DNA from: Oehlia diaphana
Lineage: Eukaryota; Glomeromycota; Glomeromycetes; Glomerales; Glomeraceae
Assembly (NCBI GenBank): GCA_003833135.1
Contig: QZLH01000458.1
Coordinates: forward strand, 1 to 64,000
Reading direction: 5' to 3'
Length of the DNA: 64,000 nt
Position 1 is the stretch's first letter; every line of letters starts with the position of its first letter. Below the pieces are notes generated by a model. The model worked only from the letters and a program-made list of their open reading frames with translations. It was not told where the DNA came from and made no database searches. This document shows, piece by piece, positions 12,225 through 24,954 of the stretch. Position numbers and translations under genes: made by a program.

Positions 12225-13039
12225 GATTTTATTAAAGATTTTCTTTTTTTCGAATATTTCTGCAATTGTAATTGAGAACTGTTTTAGGTATAGTTCGAAG
12301 TAAACATCCAATCGTTTAAAAAAGATTATTAATACTAAATTTTATTGTCATACAAAAATGATTAAACAATTACTAATAAGATACTCCTTGATAGAACAAT
12401 AGTTTAATTGCGTCTATAACTTTAAAAAGCATTATGCCATTTTGGCAAGAATTTAACACGCTGCGCAAATTAGTAATAAAAAGTGATACTTAGATGTTTC
12501 AAATTCATGAGACCAAAATTTTTAAGAACCATTGTTATGATCAATAGCTTACGCCGATTTTTTTTTTTATTTACTGACTGATGTATTCTGTTACTTAAAA
12601 GGTAATACAGTAACAGCTTTGTTCTGATCCGATTTTCACAAGTCAAATTAATCACAATCGCGTGATCTATTAATAGTAATTTTTAGTTATCAGAGATTAA
12701 TTAAAAGAGTCTTATCATGGTTTCCTGTTCCAAAATCACGACATCATTGTTGAATCAGTTGATGACATCCAGATCCCATGGAAGGATTTTGACTGAGGTT
12801 GGGCTCATCGATTTTTAGCAGAGTCCCAAAAATTAGATAGTAAGTTTGATGGATAAAGTGCGTTTTTTATTTTGCAAAGGGTGGGTAACTCTTATTTGGG
12901 TTTACTTAACTAGGAGAATTACCATGTTTTGATTGCTGGTTTTAGTTGATAAAAGGACTGTTGATTCTGTGATCAGGAATCAACTATGCATCTTACTTTT
13001 ATCTTAAATAAAAGGTTTGTGTATCGCTAATAATCAACC
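12225..13039. other. Intergenic DNA with weak relics
   Basis: Short GC-richer patch at ~12720-12830; no coherent frame. Confidence 0.35.
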
Positions 13040-13780
13040 CTTTCTAACAAATGTCATCAGAATGGGAAGAGTTTGAAAAGAGGCCATAAAAGAGGCTAAG
13101 TTGGATATTTTTAGGATCAAATAGCTTTTAGATTATCGGATAAGAAAGGACGTAATACGCGAAATGGATGAAAATATTATATAACATTTAAAATATAACT
13201 TGGAGAAAAGCCAGGTAATATGATTTATTTAAATTTCCTTTAAATTCGTCTGTTTTTCTTAAGACTAATGATTCTAATAAATGAATTATATATACTTTAT
13301 TAAAATTTATCTACATGATTTATAGAGAAACCAAATTTTAAGGTATGAAGCTATAATCCAAGAAATGAATGCTCAGATTTTAAATCTCATAATTTGTAAA
13401 TGAATGAAGTCAAGATTTAGATGAGGATCTGGTAAATGAAGTTACAATTTTTTTTTCATTAGCTTTTAATATACTAAATGGAAATTTTTATTTACGTTAT
13501 TGTTTAATGCAGCTTCCTTAAAGTTGCTAACTATAATTGGTGCATTTCTGAATATCGATGTTAATTTTTTTTAAATCAACTTCCATTAATGTTAATAATT
13601 ATGAACAATGGTTAAATCCCATCGAGACAGGAAAAACAATTTCAGAAGAGGAAGGGAAAATGATTTATTTGATAAAGAAGCAAACCTCCACCTCCACTTT
13701 CCGGATGATGACCAGTTGACCATCAAGATGATGAGAGCGATGATGAGGAAACTGTGACACAGTGAATATGATCCCTACCA
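13040..13780 (+). pseudogene. Decayed helical coding segment, family unknown
   Basis: Successive protein-like stretches interrupted by stops and frame changes: SEWEEFEK, AIKEAKLDIFRIK, LLDYRIRKDVIREMDENII near 13060-13180, RYEAIIQEMNAQILNL near 13340-13390, SQDLDEDLVNEV near 13410-13440. Near 13680-13765 there is an acidic tail-like stretch, HQDDESDDEETVTQ. The charged heptad-like pattern suggests a former coiled-coil protein. No intact start-to-stop frame. Confidence 0.38.
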
Positions 13781-14199
13781 GGGTGGTAACGACCCCATGA
13801 TGACACATCAGGGTATTTAAAGTGACATTTTACGACTTTCTTTCTACTCACATTTCTACATTCCAAAATCAAATCTAAGAATAAATATGCTCCGTTATAT
13901 GTCATACACAATGTTCATATAATGTGCAATGGAGTTGGGCAATGAGAGGTAGAAACCATACCTGGTAATTATTCCATGAATACTGCGAAGATGACTCCCT
14001 ATCACCTAAATGATGATGATGGTGATAATCACCAGATACTAGGGCAACGGACCATATAATCTTCAACAACTGAATTCTGAAAAAGGTCAATTATAAGTTT
14101 ATGGTGACTGAAGAAAAAATATAATTTCCACAAAAAAAAAAATGTAATATGTATATATAATCCTTTTTCTGTAACAAAACAATACCGCCACTAATAGGA

Positions 14200-15700
14200 T
14201 CCACAAACTTTTGATATTCTTTCTTTCAAATTATTTTGGTTTGATTCCAGAGAACATTAAAATCTTGTTAAATGTATCAAATATCATCTTTAGCTCGTTG
14301 TTTTATTACAAATCTTATTCTAATTTTTTTTTAATTATTGTACCGTTGGAGCAATAAAAGATTCATGGACTCTGCCGTCATAATATACTTTTACATTTTT
14401 ATCTTCATCCCAATAATATCCAATAATTTAACATTAACTGCCACGTATTTTGCAACATCATCACGCAAATCCACAAGGAGAATGATTTCGAAGGGAGATA
14501 AGTCTCGGATAACCATCAGCCAACGAAAAGCGCTTTTCCATCTTTCATCGTATATTATATATTAAATTAAGATAACTTAACGTTTTATTACCAGATATTC
14601 TCATACTCCATTTCATTTTGTCTAACGCCACTGAAATCGTTATTATGAAGATAGAATTCCAAGATTTTTTACGACTTTGAAAACATTTCTTATAATATCA
14701 AAGCTATCACTTGAATTATCTTGTATGTATTGAACCCATGATAATTTTAAATTCTTCATCAGAACTTTTATGCGCAATATTTTCAACTGCTTTAAAAGCT
14801 ATTATTAGATATATGTATGGTTTAAAAAAAAAATAACAAAATTTTCGTAAACAAAAAGAAAAAATAAAATGTATTTGATACTAACCCTCAAGACAATGAT
14901 TATAATCCCAAATTTTGTATTCAGCCCAAAGATCGTAATCAACTTTTTGACCTCATCTAAAGAAGTCGTAACATATATATATATATATATAGATTTAGAT
15001 CATGAACATAAAACTGAAATTTTCGTTACTTTAATCAGCAAAAAAAAAAGCAGCTTCAAATTTGAAGTACTTATAAAACATTGCATTCACATTTCACAGT
15101 GCTGCTACTCCAATAACCTTTTCACGTGGACATTATTTTAATAGATCAATAATACTGGGCATATTTTGACCTACTGTAGAATATTCCCAATCTGTTTCAC
15201 TTGTTCGAAAAACCTATTATAATAAATCATCAATGTAACGCAATCAACCTCATAATATCAATACATCGAAACATACCTCAGGAAGGCACATGGTGAACGC
15301 ACTATATCGTTAACTTGTGTATTTGGTAGATCAGCTTCTAATACCAGAATATTAAAAATTGAAATATTATAATTCAATTCCCTCGTTAATACGCATCCTG
15401 CAGTTCCAGCTCCAACAACAATAAAATCATAATATTCTTAGACGTTTGTTGATGATCTCGATTATGAATGCCTTCTAACCAAAGACGAAATTCAGCATCA
15501 TCTTTTAATTCTTTATCTAATTTCAAAATCCAAAAAAGAAAAAAAAATTTTTTTGGTGTAAAAAAAAATAGGAAATATAATAAATAAGTTTCTATTTATT
15601 AATATTATGATTCCTTACCAATTAACTTGCTTCCATAGAATACTTTCTTGTCACGAGTAAAACTGAGTTGTTTCGGATCAAATATTTTTGATTAACAAAC
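14200..15700 (-). pseudogene. GMC-family FAD oxidoreductase relic
   Basis: Reading the minus strand gives the ordered landmarks of a glucose-methanol-choline oxidoreductase in several frames. An upstream exon lies near 15690-15620 (FDPKQLSFTRDKK...). KELKDDAEFRLWLEGIHNRD is followed by the FAD-binding signature DFIVVGAGTAGCV at 15428-15390. Next come FRTSETDWEYSTV and CPREKVIG near 15130 (family PRGKxxGGSS), then WVQYIQDNSSDSFDII and DFSGVRQNEMEYE near 14640, a KDGKALF segment near 14540 and LMFSGIKP near 14260. Stops and frame changes separate the pieces, and no intact catalytic C-terminus is present. Intact GMC enzymes oxidise alcohols or sugars using FAD. The relic is not expressible as a whole. 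Confidence 0.72.
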
Positions 15701-18667
15701 TTTGGATTAAAAAGCTAAATGGTTAATCCATTGCCAACATAAGAAATCTTAATTCAAACCGGTTTTGTATTTTACTCTAACCTTTAAAAGTCTAAAGGAC
15801 AAAATAGTATAAACACACGCAGAAATAACGTGTTTAAACCAAATACGGATTAACAATTATTGATAGTGGCCATTTGACCATTTAAAGGATAAAACTTAAA
15901 AGTAATTAGCGTCTCAATTTACTACAAAAAAAATTCAAAAGCCTTGAAATCTATTTCTCAAAAATCCATAAGATTTATGAAATTGAGAGAAAATTAAAGC
16001 TTATTATGTAATGAAATTTCATAATAACATAAGTTCGTTTAATGTATAAAATAACGTAAAATATTAGGATTCAAAAATTTCGTTGAGGAGTGATAATTGA
16101 AACACTTATACTGTATTTCTATTATTTCCAACCAAGTACGTTAAATTTGGCTTAGTTACGTACTTACGATATTTATACGCTAAATTAATATCGGCGGTAT
16201 AGGATTCGTAAGTATTTTTAGCGGGTGCAAAGATCATCGTTCCAAATCATACGTTAATATTTAAACACGTGCATCTGTAAAAAATTTTGTCCGACATATC
16301 TTTTAAAATTCCGTAGGTTTTGCCAATCATGTTCGTGATTTAGGTCGTGAAAATATAGAAATTAAAGCGAAACAACATTTTTTTTTTATTTTACATTGCC
16401 CAATATGCTATTCAGTACTCACTCAATATAGCAGGGTCAGAACATTCTGAAATTGAAGATTAGCAACTTTCACATCAAAGTTTAAAGCAAAGAACAAAAG
16501 TATACATTTGTATATATTATTTTTATAAATAAAAATAAAACATCTTAAAAAATTTATTTCTTAAAATAAAAAATTCCTTATGTATTGAGAGAAATATGTA
16601 CAGGTGAAAGGGTCCTTCAAAAGTACCCATAAAAATAATTGTGAATTAAGAATAATGCTTATTCGTTTTTTTAAAAGCCCTTATCACTTTTTTTAAAAAC
16701 ACTCATAACGCCCTCATAAAAGCCCTTATAACTTTGTTAAATGCCCTTGAAAAAAAAGGAAGGGACGATTGTTGAGAATCGAAGAGCCGTAGGAAATCTT
16801 TCCATAATCCGTAACCGGTCCAGCCGTAGTTATCGTTTTTGTCGAATATCGGAGGTATCGAGCGAATCCGATCTCGATTTACGAATTATTATTGTTTGAC
16901 ATCCCACGGCCTTGAACGGTAGACCTCCAAGGTTCAACCAGTCCGTATTCAGATTTTAATTCAAGTGTTAGTAATGGAAGAATTTGTAATTAGGGAACTG
17001 AAGGAAGTCGAAAGTTTATTCTTTGTCTATTTATAATAAAATGAAACAAGTCTTATCGATGAAATATCTACTGTATCTAATTTACACAAAAAAAAAAAAC
17101 ACTTTGTTATCAATTCATTAATTATACTTATTAATTATACTTTAAATGGACTCATTAAAATTGATAAATGATCAAAATATTTTTAGAAATTTTTACTCTC
17201 ATATGAATTCTATTTCACATGTATAAGAATCTATTAAAATATAAGTTTGTGCTAGTCCAAAATTAGTAATTTATTTATATGCGAAATGAAAGAAAGAAAA
17301 ATGAGGATGTATCAATTAAAATATTTTTTGCGCGCATAAATATATTTTATATAAAATAATATTAAATATATAATAATGTAATCATTATAATTTATGATCA
17401 CAATTCAATAGATATATGTCACAATCCTTGCGACGCAATGTACAATCTCCCCGGTTCTCCCCCAAAAATATTATCTCATAAATAGATTATCATGAAACAT
17501 TTTCTCACGTAAACATTGCAAGATAACGATTTTTTTATAGTAAAAGATCAATTTTTTTTTATATAATCCTGAACCCATGATGCGATCATCACCGTCACAC
17601 GCGTTAATCATCCATCACTTTATAATGCATTAATGCATAATTCCGGCCAGGAAGTCACGTGTAAATTAAATTCTGATTTCCTTTTTCGTTTTTGAACGAA
17701 GAATGGTAAAGAGGTTCCATTAGTTCATTCTAGGTTACTAAATAGAATTTCAAATGGAACACAAGAAGAACAGATGACCATCGAAGGCGCATTGAATGCA
17801 ACTTATTTGGGTAATTAAATTCTGTAAAAGGAACAATTAATAGGGATCAAAGTAACTATTTTTGTGTCGTTATTGTAAAGAATTTTAAATTTTTAAGTCG
17901 TGTGAAACATGCCAAGAAATTTTTTTTTTGATTTTACTAAAAAAATGACTAAATTATTTTTTTTTAAATATAAACAAAAAAGTGAACTATCAAAAAATCT
18001 CATCATTTGATGATTCTAGCAGGTTCTAAATGACAATTTTATTAATATAAAAATATTGAAAATATTTACATTTCAGGAATATTTGCGTTTCAGAAATGAT
18101 CATTTGAAATGATCTTTTTATATAGATAATAAAAAAATTAAAAATTCAAATCAACCCAAATGAAGTATAAAGTCTCTCATTATCAATCTTATCAAAGAAA
18201 ATAATTAATCAATACAAAATCAAATTTAGATAAATTATTTCTCAAAAGAAAAAAATATTTTACTTTTTTAATATTTTCATTTTATGAAAGAAAAAGTTTT
18301 TTTTTTTTTTTTGAAAGCAATGGTCATATCTCAAATTTTTTTTTTTTTATTTTACCAGAATCGATTTTTAATTTTTTTTTGTGGCGTAGTGACTTTTGAT
18401 GATCAGCGGAATTCTTTCGTTAAAAATTATAGTTTTTTTTATACACTGTGTTTATGATAAACCAAATAATTCAGTAAAATTCATTGTTTCAATGAATTTC
18501 AACCTGTAATAATGGACGTTCGTTAAAGAGACGAGTCATATATAACAGATACTCGAATTCCTTTTAGATACTTCGCTTTTCTATGATTTCTGCCCAAATA
18601 TCCTTCTCACCTGTAAGAGATTGTTTAACATACAAATGATGGTCACCCGATATTCGGTTAAACGATA
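15701..18667. other. Intergenic DNA
   Basis: Aside from the GC-rich island at ~16760-16960, very A+T-rich with T/A homopolymers (18299-18313). Nothing else recognised. Confidence 0.4.
16741..16899 (+). CDS. Possible 52-residue Arg/Ser-rich peptide
   Basis: ATG-started frame (MPLKKKEGTIVENRRAVGNL..., ending SESDLDLRIIIV) in a GC-rich island from about 16760 to 16960 inside otherwise A+T-rich DNA. A second frame of the same island is also open over ~40 codons, so the island may be an exon read in another frame. It is preceded by short degenerate tandem copies of GCCCTTATAACTTT-like sequence. No known domain. Confidence 0.22.
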   Translation: MPLKKKEGTIVENRRAVGNLSIIRNRSSRSYRFCRISEVSSESDLDLRIIIV

Positions 18668-18865
18668 TTGAGTATGATATATACCTCCGATGTTGTATAG
18701 TATAGTTGACAAATATCTATACAGTATAGTTTTTATCCATACAGTATAATTTTTTATCTATACAGTATAGTTTTTTATTTTATATAGTATAGCTTTTATC
18801 TATACAGTATAGTTTTTTTACACTATACTACAGTATACACCATCGGAGGTATATATCATACTCAA
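18668..18865. mobile_element. 198-bp miniature inverted-repeat element (TA target site)
   Basis: Perfect 25-base terminal inverted repeats (18668-18692, TTGAGTATGATATATACCTC then CGATG; and 18841-18865), flanked on both sides by TA (18666-18667 and 18866-18867), the target duplication of Tc1/mariner-type transposons. The interior is not transposase but about five ~21-bp units built on the palindrome CTATACAGTATAG between ~18713 and 18815. Perfect ends imply recent activity or selection. It is non-autonomous, needing a transposase in trans. Confidence 0.85.
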
Positions 18866-18962
18866 TAACTATATTATCCCCGATATTTAATTATGCATTG
18901 CCAAGTGCCAATTATTGTATTTTAATATTTCGGTAGAAGCATAGAAAAATTCGAATTTTTAC

Positions 18963-19327
18963 ATGAGGAATTTAAGGAAGCCATATAAAGTAGAAGAAAA
19001 AGGTAATAAGAATGCTGATTCACTCGTTATGGTTAACATTCCATGCAAATTTTGCTTAAATATTTTTATTTTATGGTATCGATATACAGTAATCATGTCA
19101 CTTTTGATCGCAACGGCTAATAAGATTAAACTCATTGAACTTGTATATGTAAACCACTTGCTCAAACAAAATAAAAATTTTATTATTGGTAAATATCACG
19201 AACTCATTTATGAATTAATATATGACTTACCTGTTACGTCAAGTTCAAGCTAATTAATTAAATTTTATCTCTAACAGATTTATCGCCATTTACAAATACT
19301 GGTCAACGCAATAGAAATGCTGATTAA
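18963..19327 (+). CDS. Possible two-exon gene, 91 residues
   Basis: An ATG-started frame from 18963 could splice from a GTAAAT donor at 19189 to the CTAACAG acceptor ending at 19277. The phase fits (split codon gives aspartate) and the product ends GQRNRNAD at the TAA at 19325. The protein is lysine-rich with a hydrophobic middle. The same DNA after 19278 is also open in another frame that continues into exon-like pieces, so the two models compete. Weak. Confidence 0.22.
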
Positions 19328-19390
19328 CGTTTCTTATTACTTTTTTTTGTCGATTTCGGGTTCAACGACACTGTTACCGAAATGTATGGT

Positions 19391-19418
19391 AAGTTTCGCA
19401 ACAGATGTTGCGAAACTT
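19391..19418. other. Perfect 13-bp hairpin starting inside a donor-like site
   Basis: AAGTTTCGCAACA, two-base loop GA, then TGTTGCGAAACTT. It begins at the third base of a GGTAAGT splice-donor-like site at 19389. Confidence 0.75.
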
Positions 19419-19524
19419 TTAATTTTTTTTTATTTTTTATTATTAGAAGCGTTCTTAACATTTCTTTGATTTTTTCTCTTATAGATCTCAGGGTTTTCGA
19501 ATATGGTATTGGAATTTAGAAACG

Positions 19525-19547
19525 GTAAGTTTCTTTGCGAAACTTAC
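19525..19547. other. Perfect 9-bp hairpin containing a donor-like site
   Basis: GTAAGTTTC, loop TTTGC, then GAAACTTAC. The left arm is itself a GTAAGT donor and shares GTAAGTTTC with the hairpin at 19389-19418. Confidence 0.72.
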
Positions 19548-19927
19548 TTGGAACCATTTTTAACGTAGGCATCAGAATTCTTGATGATAATGAAATAGTT
19601 AATTTAGAAGAATGGTAGTGTATTCATTTGTTATTAGCAATATTAATGTAATAACTTAATATACGCGTTTATTAATAAAGAGCTCGTCGTTCGTCGTTTG
19701 ACATTTTTTGGTGTAGAGCAATACATGGAGTATATTGAAATATTATACGCCAATCTAAAACTTCCTGATGCAAGGAACCGGGGCCGGTATCTACAAAATA
19801 GAAGAGAAAAAAAAACCTTAAATTTTAAAATAAAAAAAAAAAAAAAACTTTAAATAGAAAAAAAAAAGTTTTGCTTGAGGATTTTATTGTATTTGGCTTA
19901 AATTCTGAATGGTTACAGGATCGATGA

Positions 19928-22900
19928 TAATTTCTTAATTATATTCTAAAGCCATAAGTAAGTATTTATTTATTACTGAAAATAAGTATTATATAAAAAT
20001 TCTTATTTTATAATATTTCATATTTCTTAATAAATCTCATTTTTGTATTTACAATCTAAAGAAACAAAAAGTCAAAATATACACTATACGACTAGTCTAT
20101 TTTTCCACAATAATCATATAGACCTTATCATAATTTACAATTATTAAAAATTTCTTAATCATCGTATAAATGAAATGAAGTAAAAAGTTAATTGAATAAA
20201 ATCATCTGGAAATAAAGTTCTTTTATATATATGTTTATGTATATGTGCAACTCTACGATGCCGTCGAACGATGGTGATCCCCATACATAGCTCAGATTCA
20301 TTGTACACTTCCAACCAAGAAATTAATAATTGGATTAAAAAATCTAGAATATGATTATATTTAATTGAAAATGAATGGTACAGGAGTTTTTTCAATTAAA
20401 AAAAAAACCTGGTTCCAAATTGCACTTGAATTTTTTCATTTATAAAATAAAACTTGATTGTGTTTTAATCCAATTATGCGAATGACGGAATTTAACGTTC
20501 AAACTATCAGAATTCAGAAGACTCGAACTTTTTTTTCATTCACATATTAAATGTATTATCTAATCAATTACTTTTTTGTCCATCTCTTCTTCATGATTAT
20601 CATCTTTTAATAAATTAAATTGATATATGAAGCCTGAATTAATGAAAGATAGGTCTGCATAGTAGAAAAATTGTGAATTTGTGGTATGTAGATATTAGAT
20701 ATTTAAAATTTCCTCAATGCCTAATAATTAGGTTTGCAGATACTATTCTTGAGATTATTAATAAGTTGAAAGATGATAGGATAGTTTATTCAATTTTTTT
20801 TTCAATTTTCGCAGAATCAATTCTAATCCTTACTTTTATCTTTAAATCAAGTTGTACAGTCCATAAGTTTACTAAATCTTACGTGATTGCAATTTTGTAC
20901 CATATATTCTTCACCTCTCTAGTACGGTGACGTTATGAATTTTTGTCTCTTTTACATATACTTAAAAAAAAAAAAAAATACAAAGTTCGTGCCACACATA
21001 GCATCGAAGAATGTCACGTGACTAACGATATTTCTATCGCTGAAAAAAAGAATTTGCAGAAGATTTGATATCATTAACTTATTTAATAAGAACCGGAAAT
21101 TTTGATAAATAATAAGCGTTGTTGGCTCATATTTTTTTTAAGAAAGATTTTATAATTATTAAAAAGGATATCATGATGATCGAGTATTGTAAAGTAAAAT
21201 TAAAACTTGCTAAAAGTTACCGTAAGGCAATTGAATTAAGAGAAAGAAAAGACAGACGCTATTAAAAGTTTATAAATATAAATTATATAAAAGCTTAATT
21301 AAAATTATTCTGATTTGAAGGCACTGTACTTTATTAATCTTGATACGCAAATATATATAGTACAATTCAGTATTTGATTTAAACAAAATGCTGGCATTGA
21401 GGCAGATTATTCTCATGGTTTCAGCTTGTATAAACCTTCTTATATTCTATAGCCATCATCAGAATAAACTATTTTTCTTCAGATGGTTCAGAAAGTAAAT
21501 TATCAATATGAGTTTTGGAGAATCGGTATGCAGGTTCTGTATTCGAGATGTTGAGATAATGTATTATTAAACCATAATTCTCTACATTCTCATTTCTGAC
21601 AACTACTATGTACTAACCCTATTAAGTTATTTGAACCTTAGATTGCATCTAACGTGTATAAAACCGTAACTCATCATACATCTTTGTTAATCTATTGTAA
21701 ATAATGAGGTAATTATCCATGCGTTTCTCGATATTAAAAACGTAAAATAAAAAAAACCAGAAAAATCTTCTAGCCGTTTGAGAGGAGTAGTCCGCCATCA
21801 CACCACAACACCACATGCCGTACCACGCCACCATCAATTAACTTCAAAATCGTCACGATCGAATCACGATCGAATTAATATAACTTTCAATTAACCGGTT
21901 CAAATAAGAACTATCAGACTAAGGTGCAAATATTTTGTAGGAATTTAGTTGCATCTATTAAATCTTGACTTCTAATTCAGATTTTAACCCAAAACTAAGG
22001 TAGGTGTACTCAAAGAAAGTTATATCATCAATACCCCATTCTTTACACGCACATCAATAATATATTTGACGTGACGTTGATAATTTAGGTAATATTAAAT
22101 CTAAGAAACATATAAACAAGATCAAAAATTAGAAATTTTGACCTCTAAAAATTTTTATACTTCTACTCTTTCAAATTCATGTATACTTTTACCCACAATT
22201 CACAAAGACTTTCAGTAAACCGGTAAAATGATCGCGTTCGCTGTATTTATAAGCTTGGATCGCGGTGTTCATTTTTGCTGTGCATTTTGCTGTGGCAGCT
22301 GTTCAGTTTCAGTAGCAGTGGTCATCATTATGGGTCCCATTAATATAAACCTGAAAGTGAAGATTTATATTACGTTAATATAAATTATAAGATCAAAAAG
22401 GTCTTCGTGCGATAGATCATATTTTTGACCTTAAAACTCGCCAGGCTACTTTGGAAGCCGCCTAATATTCAAATTTATCTTTAATTGTTTTGCTTGTATG
22501 ATAAATTTTTAGTTCTAATGAGACAAATTAAGTGAATTTTAACTTTACCTTCTCTTTTTTCATTCTCAAGAACTTACATTTCAAAAATGTACGAATCAAG
22601 TCTATAAAATATGAACCACTTAAGCTGATATAAAAAGAAAAAAATTACCTCTATCAATTACTGTTACTTTCCCGATCTTCTGTTTAGATGGACTTTACCC
22701 TCAGAAGCATAAATTTCACTTAGTAAGAATAAAACTTTTCTTACCATTAAGGTTCCTCAGAAAGTTTCAGAATTCTTTAGAGAAGAACGATTCAAGCTCC
22801 AAGAGATTTCCTTGAATCGGAATCGAGAAAGTTTATTATTCACGTAAAGGTCAATGATGGACAAGAATTTCATGAAGACGTTTTTCTGGTCAGCTGAGGT

Positions 22901-24954
22901 TACGTATTTTAGTTTAACCAAACTCTTATCATCCATACGTGAAATAATTGAAGGCTAATTTCTAGGTCGTCAATGTAAGGTTTCCAGTACTCTCTTCCTA
23001 CATGACGGTTGAATGATGTTTTCAGTTACCTCCAAAAATTATAAATCATTAATTAGTTATGCTATGATGTACGAATAATTATTAAATGAATCAAGTGTCT
23101 TGATACCTACTATTGCTAACTGTTCTGTATTATAAAAAGTATTTGACTACTTTCATCTGAGAGAATTGACATGTCTCTGAAAGCCTGTACCACCGTAATC
23201 GCATTAAGTCTAACTCTTTCGCAGTTACCGCATTGACGAGGACGAGAGAGATATAATGTAAGATAAAAAGGTAAATGCTTCTTTTTGTTGTCACTTATCA
23301 CGAGAGTGTTAATAATCGATAAAGATATAACTTATTTAGGAAGGTAAAAGATTAAATAGTTTCCTCTTCGACTATCGTTTTTAGAATTTACTCTCAAAGT
23401 TTATTAATTCATCTCCTCAATTTTATCGTCATTAAATAGTTATTTATTTCTTTTCTAATTATTAATAGAGATCTATTTTTGATATTAGTGTGGTGCTTAC
23501 TGTCTATACATAATAACAAGCCAACACACAAAAGAAAATCCATGTAAAGCAATTTAAAACCAAAACCAGATTCCTTTTTGTTTTTACAAAGAACAAAACA
23601 TGAAATGATGTTGTCCCAATTGTTGGGTCAGATTTCAGGGATCATCGAACTTTTATACTATTTTTTAAAAATCACATGATCATTATGGGGTGTACAAGAC
23701 CTTGATTTTCTTAAAAATTCAACCGACCGTAAATAAACGTACGGAAACAGAAAACAGATTAAGGAAATCAGAGCGAATACGAATTAATTCACAACTAGGA
23801 TGAGTTAAAAGTAAGCTTTATTCATACCCGGGTATATTATAATGGGTATAGGATTTATTTGAATCTTCCATTAATTGAATCATACAGTATGTTCAAGATT
23901 TAAATTGTATATTATCAAATCATTTTTTTTCTACTATATACTGAGTTTAATTTGAGACTTTGAATAAGTTTGAGAATTGGAATGGGAGTTTGAGCTACTG
24001 TACAAGAGAACTGATTTATAAATAGAAGCTGTTATAATCTAAATAAATATGTAATTCCTCGCTCGCATTCTGATCGGTTGCAATAAATCCATAAATCGAG
24101 TAATTGACCAATAAAAATAACGATAAACCAGCATATCATGAAATAACGTTAATTTTTAACTGCATATGGATCTATAGAATTGATTAATAGATTGTCTCTA
24201 TAATATATTAATAACATTATTGGTTGCCGTAGTATTCCTAGGACTGACAGTTATTGGAAGGAGGACAACAATTTATTACTATAATTAAATCTTTCTTTAT
24301 CTTTGCATTGTCTCACTTTCATTTTTTTAAAAAAAAATAAATACGATAATGGAACGTATATTATAATTTATAAAGATTGTTGTTATAAATGCAATAATTA
24401 TAATAACAATGCGTAAATGGAAGAATTCTTGAGTGATTGGACAATATTTTGTTAAAAAAAATGATTATGATGATATAAAATGAAACTTTTATAACAAAAT
24501 TAAATTGAATCTTTTGCATAGGTTTTTCTATTATTAAACGGAATAATACTAAAGGATTGTTTTTATGCCTACTTAAGATTGTAAATAACAATTATTTAGT
24601 ATAAAATTAAAATTTAAGCAATTTTTTATACTTTAAAATAACTAATGATGTTAATCTGTGGTAATATTTAAATAAGACAATGCAATTAGAGAAAACAATG
24701 TAAATAAGGTTAATTGGATAGAGTCGAAGAATAAGTAATTGAACTATAATAAGCGAGCGTTGTAATATATTCAAAAGCAAAAATTTTTTATTGTTCAAAT
24801 CTAAGCATTATACGTGAGTATTTACTATATTAAAGACCTACAGTATTATTAAATCACGTGTATAACAAAGTTATATTTATCTCACCATAAATATCAAATA
24901 ATACATCAAATGGAAATCTTTGATTTATGTTTTACCTGATTCATATATTTTCTA
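19928..24954. other. Intergenic DNA with isolated coding-like scraps
   Basis: Scraps worth recording: 21173-21265 plus (MMIEYCKVKLKLAKSYRKAI and on to ERKDRRY); 22269-22340 minus (MGPIMMTTATETEQLPQQNA, 23 residues); 22746-22900 plus (KVSEFFREERFKLQEISLNR, then a frame change to KVNDGQEFHEDVFLVS); 23727-23803 plus (NKRTETENRLRKSERIRINS). None is a complete gene. Confidence 0.3.

Larger units (their letters stand above)
19278..19927 (+). pseudogene. Exon-like fragments of an unidentified, probably decayed gene
   Basis: Pieces of protein-like sequence in one direction: 19278-19388 (37 open codons, IYRHLQILVNAIEMLINV...), 19485-19524, 19569-19616 (GIRILDDNEIVNLEEW), then 19683 onward (LTFFGVEQYMEYIEILYANL, then KLPDARNRGRYLQNRREKK) and VLLEDFIVFGLNSEWLQDR ending at 19927. 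GTAAGT donors at 19389 and 19525 and acceptors at 19484 and 19568 join the first three in phase. The third and fourth do not join cleanly, and an A-rich expansion near 19810-19867 puts a stop before the last piece. Family not recognised. Both donor-like sites lie inside perfect hairpins. Confidence 0.4.
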
